A DNA stretch of 5,443 nt from CAYJOG01 sp964371695 [NCBI: uncultured bacterium] (GTDB lineage Bacteria; CAYJOG01), in contig CAYJOG010000217.1 in assembly GCA_964371695.1 (NCBI GenBank), positions 1 through 5,443 on the forward strand. Direction: 5' to 3'. The position numbers and the translations under genes were made by a program. Below, one piece after another: positions 5,419-5,443 of the stretch. Position 1 is the stretch's first letter. Every line of letters begins with the position of its first letter. The notes under the pieces are model-generated. The model was given only the letters and a program-made list of their open reading frames with translations, searched no databases and was not told where the DNA came from.

Positions 5419-5443
5419 GTCATTCACGCGAAAGCGGGAATCC
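5419..5443. repeat. dRS3-like dispersed palindromic repeat, cut by window edge
   Basis: ATTCACGC (5422-5429), a GAAA loop and GCGGGAAT (5434-5441) form a hairpin with one mismatch. The 20-bp core fits the ATTCCC-N8-GGGAAT form of the Neisseria dRS3 repeat and similar elements in many unrelated bacteria, with A in place of the second C after ATT. The flanks GTC and CC also match the common form of such repeats. Only the part inside the window can be seen. The preceding 75 bases (5344-5418) show no gene or other signal that I can support. Confidence 0.55.

Noticed and set aside
5344-5443. Open frame at the right edge on the minus strand with an SRFRVND-like translation
   Set aside because: The peptide-like match comes from the dispersed palindromic repeat, which often yields such translations. 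The frame has no start or domain and runs into the higBA promoter.

Overview
The window appears to come from a high-GC, diderm (Gram-negative-type) bacterium. It carries a membrane-anchored LptC/LptA-type lipopolysaccharide-transport protein, a predicted lipoprotein and an exported thioredoxin-like protein, all of which imply an outer membrane and a periplasm. The sequence alone does not fix the phylum. The main genes are GC-rich; the right end (about 4.6-5.4 kb) is less so and has an accessory character.

Layout from left to right. (1) 1-155, minus strand: the start of a NYN-type (LabA-like) predicted ribonuclease that runs off the left edge. (2) 156-370: no gene; it holds a striking 29-bp inverted repeat (270-298) and a longer-range inverted repeat (301-370). 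(3) 371-1363, minus: a putative secreted lipoprotein with an acidic calcium-binding (thrombospondin type-3-like) motif near its C-terminus. (4) 1364-1510: an intergenic spacer holding a REPIN-like doublet, two GTAG-headed palindromes in inverted orientation. (5) 1511-2512, minus: an exported protein with two tandem TlpA/ResA-like thioredoxin domains (CKLC and CPHC). (6) 2566-3003, minus: a Fur-family metalloregulator immediately upstream of it, probably cotranscribed. (7) 3115-4599, plus, divergent from fur: a 494-residue single-pass membrane protein built from about eight LptA/LptC (OstA-like) beta repeats. (8) 4621-5296, minus: a HigBA-type toxin-antitoxin locus in toxin-first order, with a strong promoter and overlapping operator-like palindrome. 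The antitoxin is intact, but the toxin reading frame is split by an apparent one-base deletion. (9) 5419-5443: a dispersed-repeat-like palindrome (ATTC..GGGAAT type) cut by the window edge.

How the genes may work together (inference): fur and the double-thioredoxin gene look like a small metal- or redox-responsive unit. The lipoprotein downstream has two non-lipobox cysteines that could be a disulfide client, but a REPIN-like element separates the two genes. The LptC-like protein is a cell-envelope gene with its own divergent promoter region. The higBA remnant and the flanking repeats mark the right side as an accessory region. The most notable observations are the REPIN-like doublet, the frameshifted higB upstream of an intact higA, and the unusually long LptC/LptA repeat protein.
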